Assembly (NCBI GenBank): GCA_963730535.1
Contig: CAVSRU010000012.1
Span: 620,001 to 684,000, forward strand
Reading direction: 5' to 3'
DNA from: DASSUW01 sp963730535
GTDB lineage: Bacteria > Actinomycetota > Thermoleophilia > Solirubrobacterales > Solirubrobacteraceae
Length of the DNA stretch: 64,000 bases
Shown here piece by piece: positions 28,460 through 36,085 of the stretch. A program made the position numbers and the translations under genes. The notes below the pieces were generated by a model that saw only the letters and a list, made by a program, of their open reading frames with translations, was not told the origin of the DNA and did no database searches. Numbering within the stretch: position 1 is the stretch's first letter; every line of letters begins with the position of its first letter.

Positions 28460-29031
28460 TGGGCTTCTTAGACGTCCTGCGCGGCAAGCGCGAGCTCAAG
28501 CAGCCCGCACCGGACCGCCTGTTCGCGATGAGCACGGCGTACGTGAAGATGGAGCTCGAGCTCGGTCTCAAGAGCTCCGGCAAGGCGGCGATCGTGTTCC
28601 AGCCGCTCGCGACCGCCGACTTCGACGGCATCGTCAAGGACATGGAGGAGGTCGTCCGCGGCACCGGCGAGGACACCGGGACGACGATCGACCGCACCGA
28701 CGACGAGCACGGCTACCGCTGGATGATCCTCTCGGACGATGACTTCGAGGACCTGGTCGTCGGCGTGAACGGCGTCTCCACGGCGATCCAGGGCGGCGGG
28801 TACGGGGAGCGGGTCCTCGCCGCGGTGTTCGCGTTCAAGGACGAGCAGGGCCGGCCGCTCTACTGGATCTACAACTACAAGCGCGGCGCGTTCTACCCGT
28901 TCGTCCCGTCCGGCGGCGAGCAGCAGCGCGACAACGAGCGCGAGCTGCGCTTCCGGGCTCAGATCGGCGCCGACCTCCCGGTCGAGGCCGAGCTCGAGCG
29001 CTGGTTCCCCCTCTGGGGCATCCCGATCTAG
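28459..29031 (+). CDS. pspAB: PspA-associated protein PspAB
   Basis: A 190-residue soluble protein beginning MGFLDVLRGKRELKQPAPDR, a form I recognise from the PspAB family encoded beside htpX in Actinobacteria. There are no membrane segments. The later part (ERVLAAVFAFKDEQGRPLYW, then IYNYKRGAFYPFVP) is conserved in this family. The GTG overlaps the htpX stop, so the two are coupled. PspAB is thought to work with HtpX and PspA in the envelope stress response; its biochemical action is not known. Confidence 0.82.
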   Translation: MGFLDVLRGKRELKQPAPDRLFAMSTAYVKMELELGLKSSGKAAIVFQPLATADFDGIVKDMEEVVRGTGEDTGTTIDRTDDEHGYRWMILSDDDFEDLVVGVNGVSTAIQGGGYGERVLAAVFAFKDEQGRPLYWIYNYKRGAFYPFVPSGGEQQRDNERELRFRAQIGADLPVEAELERWFPLWGIPI

Positions 29032-29060
29032 ACGAACGTCAACTGCGGCTGGGTAGGGCG
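29032..29060 (-). repeat. intergenic repeat family, copy D
   Basis: Starting directly after the pspAB stop codon, the plus strand reads ACGAACGTCAACTGC then GGCTGGGTAGGGC, the reverse of the 11951 copy. A GACGTTCG about 30 bases further on can pair with CGAACGTC to give a hairpin. It stands between the convergent pspAB and ABC permease genes. Confidence 0.7.
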
Positions 29061-29114
29061 GGCACGATGGCGGCGGACGTTCGCCTGCGGGGAGCTACGA
29101 CATGGCGGCGATCC

Positions 29115-29912
29115 TCACAGGATCAGCCGACGCTCCATGAAGCGGATCGCGAGCCGCCACGAGACGAACGCGAAGGCGACGAGGAAGGCGACATGGCCGA
29201 CATCCGCCCAGCCCTCGAAGCCGAACACGGCATGCCGGACCAGCTCGACGCAGTGGTAGAGCGGGTTGACGTGGCCGAGCACCTGCGCCCAGGTCGGCAG
29301 CTCGTCGAGCGGGAAGAACGTGCCGGCCACCAGAAACATCGGCGTCAGCAGGCCGCTCTGCCAGTAGGAGAAGCTCTCGATCGACTTCGCACGGGCCGCG
29401 ATGAAGATGCCGAACGTCGCCCAGCCGAACCCGGCGAGCGCGGCGATGAACGGCACGAGCAGCATGCCGTAGCTCGGGTCGAGGCCGAAGACGACGGCCA
29501 CGAGCATCGGCACGCAGCCGTAGACACCGGTGCGGGCGGCGATCCACAGCGCCTCGCCGGTGACCAGCTCCTCGGTGTCGACGGGCGCGGCGATGATCGC
29601 GTCGTACGTGTGCTGGAACTGGTACTTGACGAACGTCCCGTACATCGCCGGGAAGGCGCCCGAGAAGAGCACGGTGGTGGCGACGATGCCCGTGCCGACG
29701 AAGTCGATGTAGTTGTAGCCCGCGACCTCCGAGACGAGCGACCCGAAGCCGAAGCCGAAGGCGAGCAGGTAGATCGTGGGGTCGATCGTCGAGGAGAACG
29801 TCGACGACCGCCAGAAGGACGAGTAGTTGATGATCTCGCGCACCAGCACGCCCTGGAGGGCGGCGCGCTCGAGACGGCCGAGGCGGGGCGCGGCGGCGGC
29901 GGCCCGGCCCAT
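29115..29912 (-). CDS. ABC-2 type permease
   Basis: A 265-residue membrane protein with about six transmembrane segments of the ABC-2/NodJ type. Characteristic stretches are FSSTIDPTIYLLAFGFGFGS, the central VTGEALWIAARTGVYG and the C-terminal HVNPLYHCVELVRHAVFG. It forms the membrane half of an exporter with the ATPase just upstream (1-base overlap, TGATG). Position downstream of pspA and pspAA suggests export or repair linked to membrane stress; the substrate is unknown. Confidence 0.9.
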   Translation of the reverse strand: MGRAAAAAPRLGRLERAALQGVLVREIINYSSFWRSSTFSSTIDPTIYLLAFGFGFGSLVSEVAGYNYIDFVGTGIVATTVLFSGAFPAMYGTFVKYQFQHTYDAIIAAPVDTEELVTGEALWIAARTGVYGCVPMLVAVVFGLDPSYGMLLVPFIAALAGFGWATFGIFIAARAKSIESFSYWQSGLLTPMFLVAGTFFPLDELPTWAQVLGHVNPLYHCVELVRHAVFGFEGWADVGHVAFLVAFAFVSWRLAIRFMERRLIL

Positions 29913-30808
29913 CAGCTGATCTCCTCCCCCGTGAGCAGCACGAAGACGTCCTCGAGGTTCGTCACCCGCGTCTCGCCTTCGAGCTCGGCGGCAGCGCCGT
30001 TGGCCCGCAAGATCGAGATCGAGGTACCGGTCCGTCGCGTGGGCCAGCCGCGCGAGCGAGCGAGCCCCTCGACCTCGTGCAGCCGCATGGGCGAGCCGTA
30101 GACCTCGACCGCCTCAGGGCCGGCGTGCTCGGCGATCAGCGCCCGCGGCGGCCCGACCGCGACCGCCTTGCCGTGGGACATGATCGTCACCTGCTCGCAG
30201 AGACGCTCGGCCTCTTCGATGTAGTGGGTGCTCATGAGGATCGAGACGCCCTCCGAGCGCAGCCGGTCGATCAGGGCCCACAGCTCCTGGCGCACCTGCG
30301 GGTCGAGGCCGACGGTCGGCTCGTCGAGCAGCAGCAGCCGCGGCTCGTGCAGCAGGGCGCGGGCGATCAGCAGCCGGCGCCGCATGCCGCCGCTCAGCTC
30401 GTCGACCTTGGAGGCGCGCCGCTCGTCGAGGTTGGCGATGTCGAGCGCGCGCTGGATCGCCTCCTTGCGACGGCCGGCCGGCACGCGGTAGAGGTGCGCG
30501 AAGACGCGCAGGTTCTGCTCGACGGTCAGCGACGTGTCGAGGTTGTCGAGCTGCGGCACGACGCCCATCTCGGCGCGGGCCTGCTTCGACGCCTCGGGGA
30601 GCCGGTAGCCGAGCACCTCGAGCTCCCCCTCGTCGGCGATCACCTGTGCGGTGAGCGTCTTCATGGTCGTCGACTTGCCCGCGCCGTTGGGGCCCAGCAG
30701 GCCGACGCAGGTGCCAACCGGCACGTCGAGATCGAGCCCGTCGACCGCGGTCAGCGCTCCGAAGCGCTTGACCACGCCCCGCAGGCGGATGGCGAGCTCC
30801 CCGCTCAA
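29912..30808 (-). CDS. ABC exporter ATP-binding protein (NodI/CcmA/DrrA-like)
   Basis: A 298-residue ATPase with Walker A GPNGAGKSTTM, signature ELSGGMRRRLLIAR, Walker B LLLLDEPTVGLDP and switch STHYIEEAE, the last typical of NodI/DrrA-type exporters. The C-terminal about 70 residues form the usual accessory domain ending in LEDVFVLLTGEEIS. The start overlaps the PspAA stop (ATGA type) and the end overlaps the permease start, so translation runs through pspA-pspAA-ATPase-permease. Confidence 0.93.
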   Translation of the reverse strand: MSGELAIRLRGVVKRFGALTAVDGLDLDVPVGTCVGLLGPNGAGKSTTMKTLTAQVIADEGELEVLGYRLPEASKQARAEMGVVPQLDNLDTSLTVEQNLRVFAHLYRVPAGRRKEAIQRALDIANLDERRASKVDELSGGMRRRLLIARALLHEPRLLLLDEPTVGLDPQVRQELWALIDRLRSEGVSILMSTHYIEEAERLCEQVTIMSHGKAVAVGPPRALIAEHAGPEAVEVYGSPMRLHEVEGLARSRGWPTRRTGTSISILRANGAAAELEGETRVTNLEDVFVLLTGEEIS

Positions 30809-31083
30809 TCCGGGATCAGGCCCTCCCCGGTGAACTCCGCGCCTGCCTCGACGAACGAGATGTCGGGCGGCGGGAGGATCACGTCGGACTCCTCGAGCTC
30901 GTCCTCGCCGAGCGGGGTGCCCTCCCGCCGTACGAGGTCGAGCATCTGCTCGAACACCTCGTGGAAGCGATCCTCGTCGCCGCCGTCGACTGCGGCGACG
31001 GCGTCGTTGTCGAGCTCGTTGAGCTGGGCCGCGGCCTCGTCGTCGAGCCGGTACTGGCTCTCGGTCGCGATGCGGACGATCAC
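30805..31083 (-). CDS. pspAA: PspA-associated protein PspAA
   Basis: A 92-residue acidic protein starting MIVRIATESQYRLDDEAAAQ and continuing LNELDNDAVAAVD, the characteristic opening of PspAA, a small family found next to PspA in Actinobacteria, archaea and others. There are no membrane segments. It overlaps pspA upstream by 4 bp and the ATPase gene downstream by 4 bp. PspAA is presumed to modulate PspA; its mechanism is not known. Confidence 0.85.
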   Translation of the reverse strand: MIVRIATESQYRLDDEAAAQLNELDNDAVAAVDGGDEDRFHEVFEQMLDLVRREGTPLGEDELEESDVILPPPDISFVEAGAEFTGEGLIPD

Positions 31084-31853
31084 GCGGGGCGCTCCTGCTC
31101 GCCGCTCCCGGATTCGAGCTCCGGCTGCGGCGGTGCGGAGCCCGACCCCAGCTCGGCCTTGAGCCGCTCGAGGTCGTCGTCGACCTCGCTCTGGGACGTC
31201 AGCTGGTGCAGCTCCCTGTCGATGTCGTCGGTCGTCCCCGAGCCGAGCGCGAGGTTGTCGTCGAACGCGCCGGCCGCCTCGAGCTCGTCCATCGCGCCCG
31301 CGCGGGCGCGCATGTCCTCGGTCTTGTCGAGCGCACGCTGCATGGCCATGCCGACGTCGGCCATCTCCTCGCCCACCCCGCTCGCGGCCTCGGAGATCTT
31401 CACGGAGGCCTCGGCGGCCGAGTACTGCGCCTTGATGACCTCCTTCTTGGTCCGGAACTGCTCGATCTTGGAGCGCAGCTTCTGCTCCTTCTCGATCAGC
31501 CCCGCCTGCTGGGACTCGAGCTCGGCGACCTGCTGGTCGAGCGACTGGAGCTCGGTCTGGGCGAACTGCTTGCGCTCGAGCGCCGTCCGCGCGAGGTCCT
31601 CACGCCCCTGCGAGAGCGCCTGGCGCGCCTGGGTGTCGAGCTTGACGACCTGCTTCTCGAGCTGCTGCTGCTGCAGCTGCAGGCGCTTCTTCGACGTGAC
31701 GACGTCGGCGATCCCCTTCTTGACGTTCTGCAGCAGCTCCATCTGCTTCTGGTAGCTGTACTCGAGCGTCTCCGCGGGATCCTCCGCCCGGTCCAGGAGC
31801 TTGTTGATCTTGGATTTGATGACTACGGACATGCGTCCGCCCATGCCGGGCAC
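31080..31853 (-). CDS. pspA: PspA/IM30/Vipp1 (ESCRT-III-like) envelope stress protein
   Basis: A protein of about 257 residues, mostly coiled coil, of the PspA/IM30 family. It begins SVVIKSKINKLLDRAEDPAE, then ETLEYSYQKQMELLQNVKKG, the membrane-binding helix and helix 1 of the family. A glutamine-rich coil (KKRLQLQQQQLEKQVVKL) follows and the C-terminal tail is acidic and Ser/Gly-rich. PspA assembles on damaged membranes. GTG 31853 is favoured since AAGGAGG stands 5 bases before it; ATG 31844 and 31832 are alternatives. Heads the operon pspA-pspAA-ABC. Confidence 0.92.
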   Translation of the reverse strand: MPGMGGRMSVVIKSKINKLLDRAEDPAETLEYSYQKQMELLQNVKKGIADVVTSKKRLQLQQQQLEKQVVKLDTQARQALSQGREDLARTALERKQFAQTELQSLDQQVAELESQQAGLIEKEQKLRSKIEQFRTKKEVIKAQYSAAEASVKISEAASGVGEEMADVGMAMQRALDKTEDMRARAGAMDELEAAGAFDDNLALGSGTTDDIDRELHQLTSQSEVDDDLERLKAELGSGSAPPQPELESGSGEQERPA

Positions 31854-31906
31854 GGCTTCCTCCTTGGGTGGTCCAGGTCGGAAGGAGAGCGTACCGTCCG
31901 GCGCTG

Positions 31907-31930
31907 CCGCGGCCGACTCGGCGGCCGCGG
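31907..31930. terminator. GC hairpin between NlpC/P60 gene and pspA
   Basis: CCGCGGCCG at 31907-31915 pairs with CGGCCGCGG at 31922-31930 around a 6-base loop, in the 98-bp gap. It could attenuate read-through from the riboswitch-controlled hydrolase gene into pspA. No U-tract is present. Confidence 0.4.
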
Positions 31931-31951
31931 CGTTGCCGGTCTGGATCGGCG

Positions 31952-32548
31952 CTAGAGGCCGACGGGGTGGCGCTTGGCGAAGCCTTGGGCGGAGCGCAGC
32001 ATCGGCCGCCAGCGCGGGCCGCGCTCGAAGGCCGAGCGGGCGATCTTGCGCCGGGTCGCCCGGCGCGCGCTGTAGCTGCCGACGCTGGTGTCGAGCCGGA
32101 GCCCCGCGATGATCGCGTAGGCATGGCCGCCGTGGGCGTACACGGTGATCCACCGGCCGGGGCCCTTGGCGCCCCAGCGCATGAACGGGCCGGACGGCAG
32201 CGGGGACTTCAGGAGGCCGGCGTGGAACAGGGCGTAGGAGACGGTGCCGGAGCAGTCGTAGCCGGTGTCCTCGATCTTCGCGTGCCCGCCGCCGTACTTG
32301 TACGGCTTGTTCTGGAGCCGGTTCGCGGCCCAGATCGCCTCCTGCACGGGGCGCGGCGCGCTCGCCGGTGCGGCGGCCGTGCCGTCGGGCAGCAGCTTGG
32401 CCTGGGTGCCGGGCACGGTCAGGTTCCCCGCCTTCACAGGCGGCGGCGCAACGTAGACGGAACCACCCGTCGTCGACTGCGCCGCGGCGGCGGCGGGAGC
32501 TATGAAGAACGCACAGATCAATAGGGCGAACGCCCGCAGGGAAAGCAA
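31952..32548 (-). CDS. secreted NlpC/P60-family peptidoglycan hydrolase
   Basis: A protein of about 198 residues with a signal peptide (LRAFALLICAFFIAPAAAAA) and an NlpC/P60 fold. The catalytic cysteine is in TGYDCSGTVSYAL and the histidine in HGGHAYAIIAG; NKPYKYGGGHA precedes the cysteine as usual. Three in-frame TTG codons (32557, 32554, 32548) are possible starts; TTG 32548 is preferred because AAAGAGG lies 9 bases before it. The ribosome-binding site stands directly after a ydaO-type riboswitch. The C-terminus is basic. It would cleave peptide stems outside the cell. Confidence 0.9.
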   Translation of the reverse strand: MLSLRAFALLICAFFIAPAAAAAQSTTGGSVYVAPPPVKAGNLTVPGTQAKLLPDGTAAAPASAPRPVQEAIWAANRLQNKPYKYGGGHAKIEDTGYDCSGTVSYALFHAGLLKSPLPSGPFMRWGAKGPGRWITVYAHGGHAYAIIAGLRLDTSVGSYSARRATRRKIARSAFERGPRWRPMLRSAQGFAKRHPVGL

Positions 32549-32561
32549 GCTCAACAACCTC

Positions 32562-32708
32562 TTTCGTCGGCCTGCGGGGTTAGCTGACGGGCTGGCGCTG
32601 AAAGAGCCTGCGCCTCACGTCGCTCTGGACGTGACTCGCCCCAACTGCATATGGGTCCCCCGCCCCTCGGGATTCCTTCCCGAGAGCTCGGCTTGGCGCG
32701 GCACCTTA
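32562..32708 (-). promoter_or_regulatory. ydaO/yuaA-type c-di-AMP riboswitch before the NlpC/P60 gene
   Basis: The minus strand shows GCCGCGCCAAGCC, a stem TCTCGGGAAGGAATCCCGAG, GCGGGGGACCCA (complement of 32652-32663), GGGGCGAGTC, CAGCCCGTCAGCTAACCCC (32576-32588 and flank) and GCAGGC, the same order of conserved blocks as the copy at 27350. NlpC/P60 genes are classic targets of this riboswitch class. The 3' end of the aptamer is within about 10 nt of the ribosome-binding site, favouring control of translation initiation. Confidence 0.88.
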
Positions 32709-32806
32709 GCCGATGCCGCTGTCTTATGTCCAGTGGGTAGTCGGCCGCGCTTTAGGAGAACTTGAGGCGCAGCCGGCGCGTCAGGGTAGCGGCTAGCTTT
32801 ATCGCG

Positions 32807-33997
32807 GTGATTCGACGGCTGCTGCCCCTCCTCCTGCTCGCCCTTCTGATCGGCTGCGGAGGCGGCGGGGACGACGGGAAGAACGACGAGCGGCGGGGCG
32901 GCGGCGAGCCGGTGCTCGGCGCCAGCGGCGACGAGGAGCAGGCCGAGGACGCCCCGGCGCTCGGGTTCCCCGTCTTCGCCACCAAGAACACCACGCGCGT
33001 GGTCGGCGCCGACCCGGTGGCCGACGCCGCGGGCGTCGCGCGGGCCGTCTACCCGGCGCGCACCGACGAGAGCAGCCCGCGCGCCGTCGTGATCGTCGAG
33101 CAGGGCGACTGGCGCGCCGCGATCTCGGCCGCCCAGCTGATGGCGCCGCCCCTGCGGGCACCGGTCCTGTTCTCGGACGGCGGCGAGCTGCCGGCGGCCA
33201 GCTCCGAGGCGCTCGAGGAGCTGGCGCCGTCGGGCGCGAAGGAGGTCAAGGACGCGCAGGTCATCCGCATCGGCGAGGCCGCCGAGCCGGACAACCGCCG
33301 CGTCACCCAGGTCAAGGGCTCGAGCCCGTCGTCGCTCGCGCAGGGCATCGACCGGCTCCAGACCTCGGCGGCCGGTGACCCGTCCGACACCGTCATCGTG
33401 GCCCCGGCCGACCGGCCCGAGTTCGCGATGCCGGCCGCCGGCTGGGCAGCGAGGTCGGGCCACCCGGTGCTGTGGACGCCGCGGGACGCGCTCCCGCCCG
33501 AGACGCGCGCGGCGATCACCTCGCGCGGAAAGCGCGTGCGCATCTACGTGCTCGGCCCCGAGGACGCGATCTCGGACGCCGTGCTGCGCCAGCTCGACCG
33601 CCTCGGCACCGCCAAGCGGATCGCCGGCCCCGACCCCGTGACGAACGCGATCGCGTTCGCCCGCTACGCGGACGCGCGCTTCGGCTGGAACGTCGTCGAT
33701 CCCGGGCACGGGCTCGTGTTCGCGAACGTCTCCCGCACGCTCGACGCGGCGGCGGCGGCGCCGCTCTCCGGCTCGGGCAAGTACGGCCCGCTGCTGCTCG
33801 TCACCGAGCCGGGGGCGCTGCCGCCGGCGGTGCAGGAGTACCTGCTCGACATCCAGCCGGGCTTCGAGCAGGACCCGGTCCGCGGCGTTTACAATCACGG
33901 CTGGCTCATGGGTGACGAGTCCGCGATCTCCGCGGACGTCCAGTCGCGCATCGACGCCCTCCTGGAGATCCAGCCCGTCGAGACCGGAGGCGACTGA
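32807..33997 (+). CDS. lipoprotein with cell-wall-binding repeat 2 (CWB2-like) modules
   Basis: A 396-residue protein with a clear lipoprotein signal (VIRRLLPLLLLALLIGC; cysteine at 17) and a low-complexity Gly/Asp/Glu linker. Three repeats of the CWB2 type start at TTRVVGADPVADAAGVAR, RVTQVKGSSPSSLAQGIDRL and AKRIAGPDPVTNAIAFARY; each is followed by a V-IV-P/G-D strand pattern (AVVIVEQGD, TVIVAPADR). CWB2 modules hold proteins to anionic cell-wall polymers, so here a lipid anchor is combined with wall binding. GTG 32807 was chosen to begin at the signal. Confidence 0.8.
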   Translation: MIRRLLPLLLLALLIGCGGGGDDGKNDERRGGGEPVLGASGDEEQAEDAPALGFPVFATKNTTRVVGADPVADAAGVARAVYPARTDESSPRAVVIVEQGDWRAAISAAQLMAPPLRAPVLFSDGGELPAASSEALEELAPSGAKEVKDAQVIRIGEAAEPDNRRVTQVKGSSPSSLAQGIDRLQTSAAGDPSDTVIVAPADRPEFAMPAAGWAARSGHPVLWTPRDALPPETRAAITSRGKRVRIYVLGPEDAISDAVLRQLDRLGTAKRIAGPDPVTNAIAFARYADARFGWNVVDPGHGLVFANVSRTLDAAAAAPLSGSGKYGPLLLVTEPGALPPAVQEYLLDIQPGFEQDPVRGVYNHGWLMGDESAISADVQSRIDALLEIQPVETGGD

Positions 33998-34002
33998 CTC
34001 AA

Positions 34003-34302
34003 GTGGCGCAAGCCGAGCAACCCGAGCGCCTGCGGGGCGACCGCCAGGTCACGGTCGACGACGTCCGCCAGCTGATGGGGAGCTCGACGCCGCACTTCGC
34101 GCTCCAGATCCGCACGCGCATCCGGCGCCTGATCGACGGCCTTCCGCCCGACGACCCCGCGCGCGTGATGGGCGAGCAGGAGATCCGCCGGCTCGAGCTG
34201 ATCGCGTACGCGGGCGAGGTGCGCGGCGAGGGCTACCAGGAGGGCATGCGGGCGCTCCCGAGCGTCGACCTCGCCGACGCGCCACCAGAGTCAGAACACT
34301 GA
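34003..34302 (+). CDS. conserved-looking small hypothetical protein
   Basis: A 99-residue charged, largely helical protein that I do not recognise. It begins MAQAEQPERLRGDRQVTVDD and has no membrane segment or metal motif. GGAGG lies 12 bases before the GTG start, overlapping the end of the lipoprotein gene, so the two are probably cotranscribed. The even amino-acid use across the frame argues for a real gene. Confidence 0.7.
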   Translation: MAQAEQPERLRGDRQVTVDDVRQLMGSSTPHFALQIRTRIRRLIDGLPPDDPARVMGEQEIRRLELIAYAGEVRGEGYQEGMRALPSVDLADAPPESEH

Positions 34303-34402
34303 ACCTCTAAGAGTGCCCGCGCGCCAGTAGGCGTTTTCCTTTCCCAGCTGGGAGGAAGCCTGGCTCCCCACACGCTGTCAAGCGAAACAAGGAGCAACTG
34401 TC

Positions 34403-35224
34403 GTGACCCTCTTCTCGGCCGTGAACGTCGGCGATTCGGTGCAGACCGGACTCGACTCGTTCTTCGGCTTCCTCCCCAAGCTGCTGGGCTTCATCATCGT
34501 CCTGGCGATCGGCTGGATCGTCGCCCGCGTCGTGCGGACCGTCGTCACCAAGGCGCTCCAGAAGGTCGGCCTCGATCGTGCACTGCACAGCGGGACGACG
34601 GGTCAATACGTCGACCGCGTGGCGCCGGACACGAGTCCGTCGAAGCTCATCGGCACGCTCGCGTACTGGTTCATCTTCCTCGGCGCGCTGGCTATCGCCG
34701 TGTCGCAGCTCGGGATCGCGGCGCTCGACAACTTCGTCGCCGCCATCGGCGCCTACCTGCCGAACATCATCGCCGCCGTCCTCATCTTCGTCGTGGCCGG
34801 CGCGATCGCCGCCGCCATCGGCGGGCTCGTGGCGCGGACGATGGGCGACACGCCGACCGGCAAGGTCGTCGGCTCGGTGGTCCCCGTGCTCGTCATGGCG
34901 ATCGCCGCCTTCATGATCCTCAACCAGCTCAAGATCGCCCCGGAGATCGTGACGATCACCTACGGGGCGCTGCTCGGCGCCGCCGCGCTGGCGATGGCGC
35001 TGGCCTTCGGGCTCGGCGGGCGCGAGGTCGCCGGCCGCATGCTCGAGGACGCCTACGACAAGGGCCAGCAGCAGCGCGGGCAGGTGCGCCGCGACATGGA
35101 GATCGGCAAGGAGCGCGGCAAGCAGGACGCCCAGCGCGCCAAGCAAGAGGCCGAGGCGCGCACGGGCGGCGCCGGCAACGGCCAGACCGAATCGACGGCC
35201 GCGTACCGGCCGTCGTCCACCTAA
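34403..35224 (+). CDS. CmpX-like / mechanosensitive-channel-related membrane protein
   Basis: A 273-residue protein with about five hydrophobic segments. LPKLLGFIIVLAIGWIVARV is the TM-helix repeat of CmpX/YjeP-related channels, and ALAMALAFGLGGREVAGRML matches the pore-lining helix and following turn of MscS-like proteins. A charged Gln/Arg/Lys/Glu-rich tail (from about 225) follows. It lacks the MscS cytoplasmic beta domain. AAGGAGC stands 8 bases before the GTG start. It is followed at 15 bp by a PRC-barrel protein gene; such pairs often respond to osmotic or desiccation stress (inference). Confidence 0.8.
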   Translation: MTLFSAVNVGDSVQTGLDSFFGFLPKLLGFIIVLAIGWIVARVVRTVVTKALQKVGLDRALHSGTTGQYVDRVAPDTSPSKLIGTLAYWFIFLGALAIAVSQLGIAALDNFVAAIGAYLPNIIAAVLIFVVAGAIAAAIGGLVARTMGDTPTGKVVGSVVPVLVMAIAAFMILNQLKIAPEIVTITYGALLGAAALAMALAFGLGGREVAGRMLEDAYDKGQQQRGQVRRDMEIGKERGKQDAQRAKQEAEARTGGAGNGQTESTAAYRPSST

Positions 35225-35239
35225 GGAAGGCGATACACA

Positions 35240-36013
35240 ATGGCATCGACCAATCAGGACGTACTCGCGCTGCGCGGCCAAGAGCTGCGCGGCAGCGACG
35301 GCGACAAGCTCGGCACGATCGAGGAGATCTACCTCGACACCGACACCAACGAGCCCGAGTGGGCGCTCGTCACCACCGGCCTGTTCGGCACGAAGCAGTC
35401 GTTCGTGCCGCTCGACGGGATGACCCAGGACGGCGGCACGGCGACCGTGCCGTTCGACAAGGCGACCGTCAAGGACGCCCCGAACGTCGATCCCGACGGG
35501 CGGCTGTCCGAGCGCGAGGAGGCGGAGCTCTACCGCCACTACGGCCGTGACTACGGGCAGAACGGCACGACGAGCGACGGCGGCGACGACGCCGGCGATC
35601 GCGGCACCGTCGGCCACGACGTCAGCGGGCCGACCACCGACGACGCGATGACGCGCTCGGAGGAGGAGCTGCACGTCGGCAAGACCGAGCGTGAGACCGG
35701 CCGCGCACGCCTGCGCAAGTACGTCGTCGAGGACGAGGTCACGCAGACCGTGCCCGTCCGCCGCGAAGAGGTGCGCATCGAGCGCGAGCCGATCACCGAC
35801 GCCAACGCCGGCAGCGCCACCGACGGTCCGGCGATCTCCTCCGAGGACCACGAGGTCGTGCTGCACGAGGAGGAGCCGGTCGCCGAGAAGCGCACCGTGC
35901 CGAAGGAGCGCGTCCGGCTCGACAAGGACGTCCAGACGGAGGACCGCCAGGTCTCCGACACGGTTCGCAAGGAAGAGATCGAGTTCGACGACGACGCCCG
36001 CCGGGGCGCCTGA
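35240..36013 (+). CDS. PRC-barrel and DUF2382 (YsnF/AvaK) stress-type protein
   Basis: A 257-residue acidic protein. Residues 1-90 form a PRC barrel (LRGQELRGSDGDKLGTIEEI, then YLDTDTNEPEWALV). After a Gly/Asp-rich linker comes a DUF2382 domain (ELHVGKTERETGRARLRKYV, then VEDEVTQTVPVRREEVRIER), the YsnF/AvaK stress-protein family. AAGGAAGG lies before the ATG. The protein is soluble and probably stress-induced; no enzymatic role is known. It ends at a strong hairpin. Confidence 0.88.
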   Translation: MASTNQDVLALRGQELRGSDGDKLGTIEEIYLDTDTNEPEWALVTTGLFGTKQSFVPLDGMTQDGGTATVPFDKATVKDAPNVDPDGRLSEREEAELYRHYGRDYGQNGTTSDGGDDAGDRGTVGHDVSGPTTDDAMTRSEEELHVGKTERETGRARLRKYVVEDEVTQTVPVRREEVRIEREPITDANAGSATDGPAISSEDHEVVLHEEEPVAEKRTVPKERVRLDKDVQTEDRQVSDTVRKEEIEFDDDARRGA

Positions 36014-36029
36014 GCGACTCACGCGACGA

Positions 36030-36051
36030 GGGGCGGGCTCCGGCCCGCCCC
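36030..36051 (+). terminator. Rho-independent-like terminator hairpin
   Basis: GGGGCGGGC at 36030-36038 pairs perfectly with GCCCGCCCC at 36043-36051 around a 4-base loop, 16 bp after the PRC-barrel gene. The following bases (ATCGTTG) are only weakly T-rich. Confidence 0.7.
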
Positions 36052-36085
36052 ATCGTTGCTCCGCGGCGCCTGCCACGCTGAGCAG

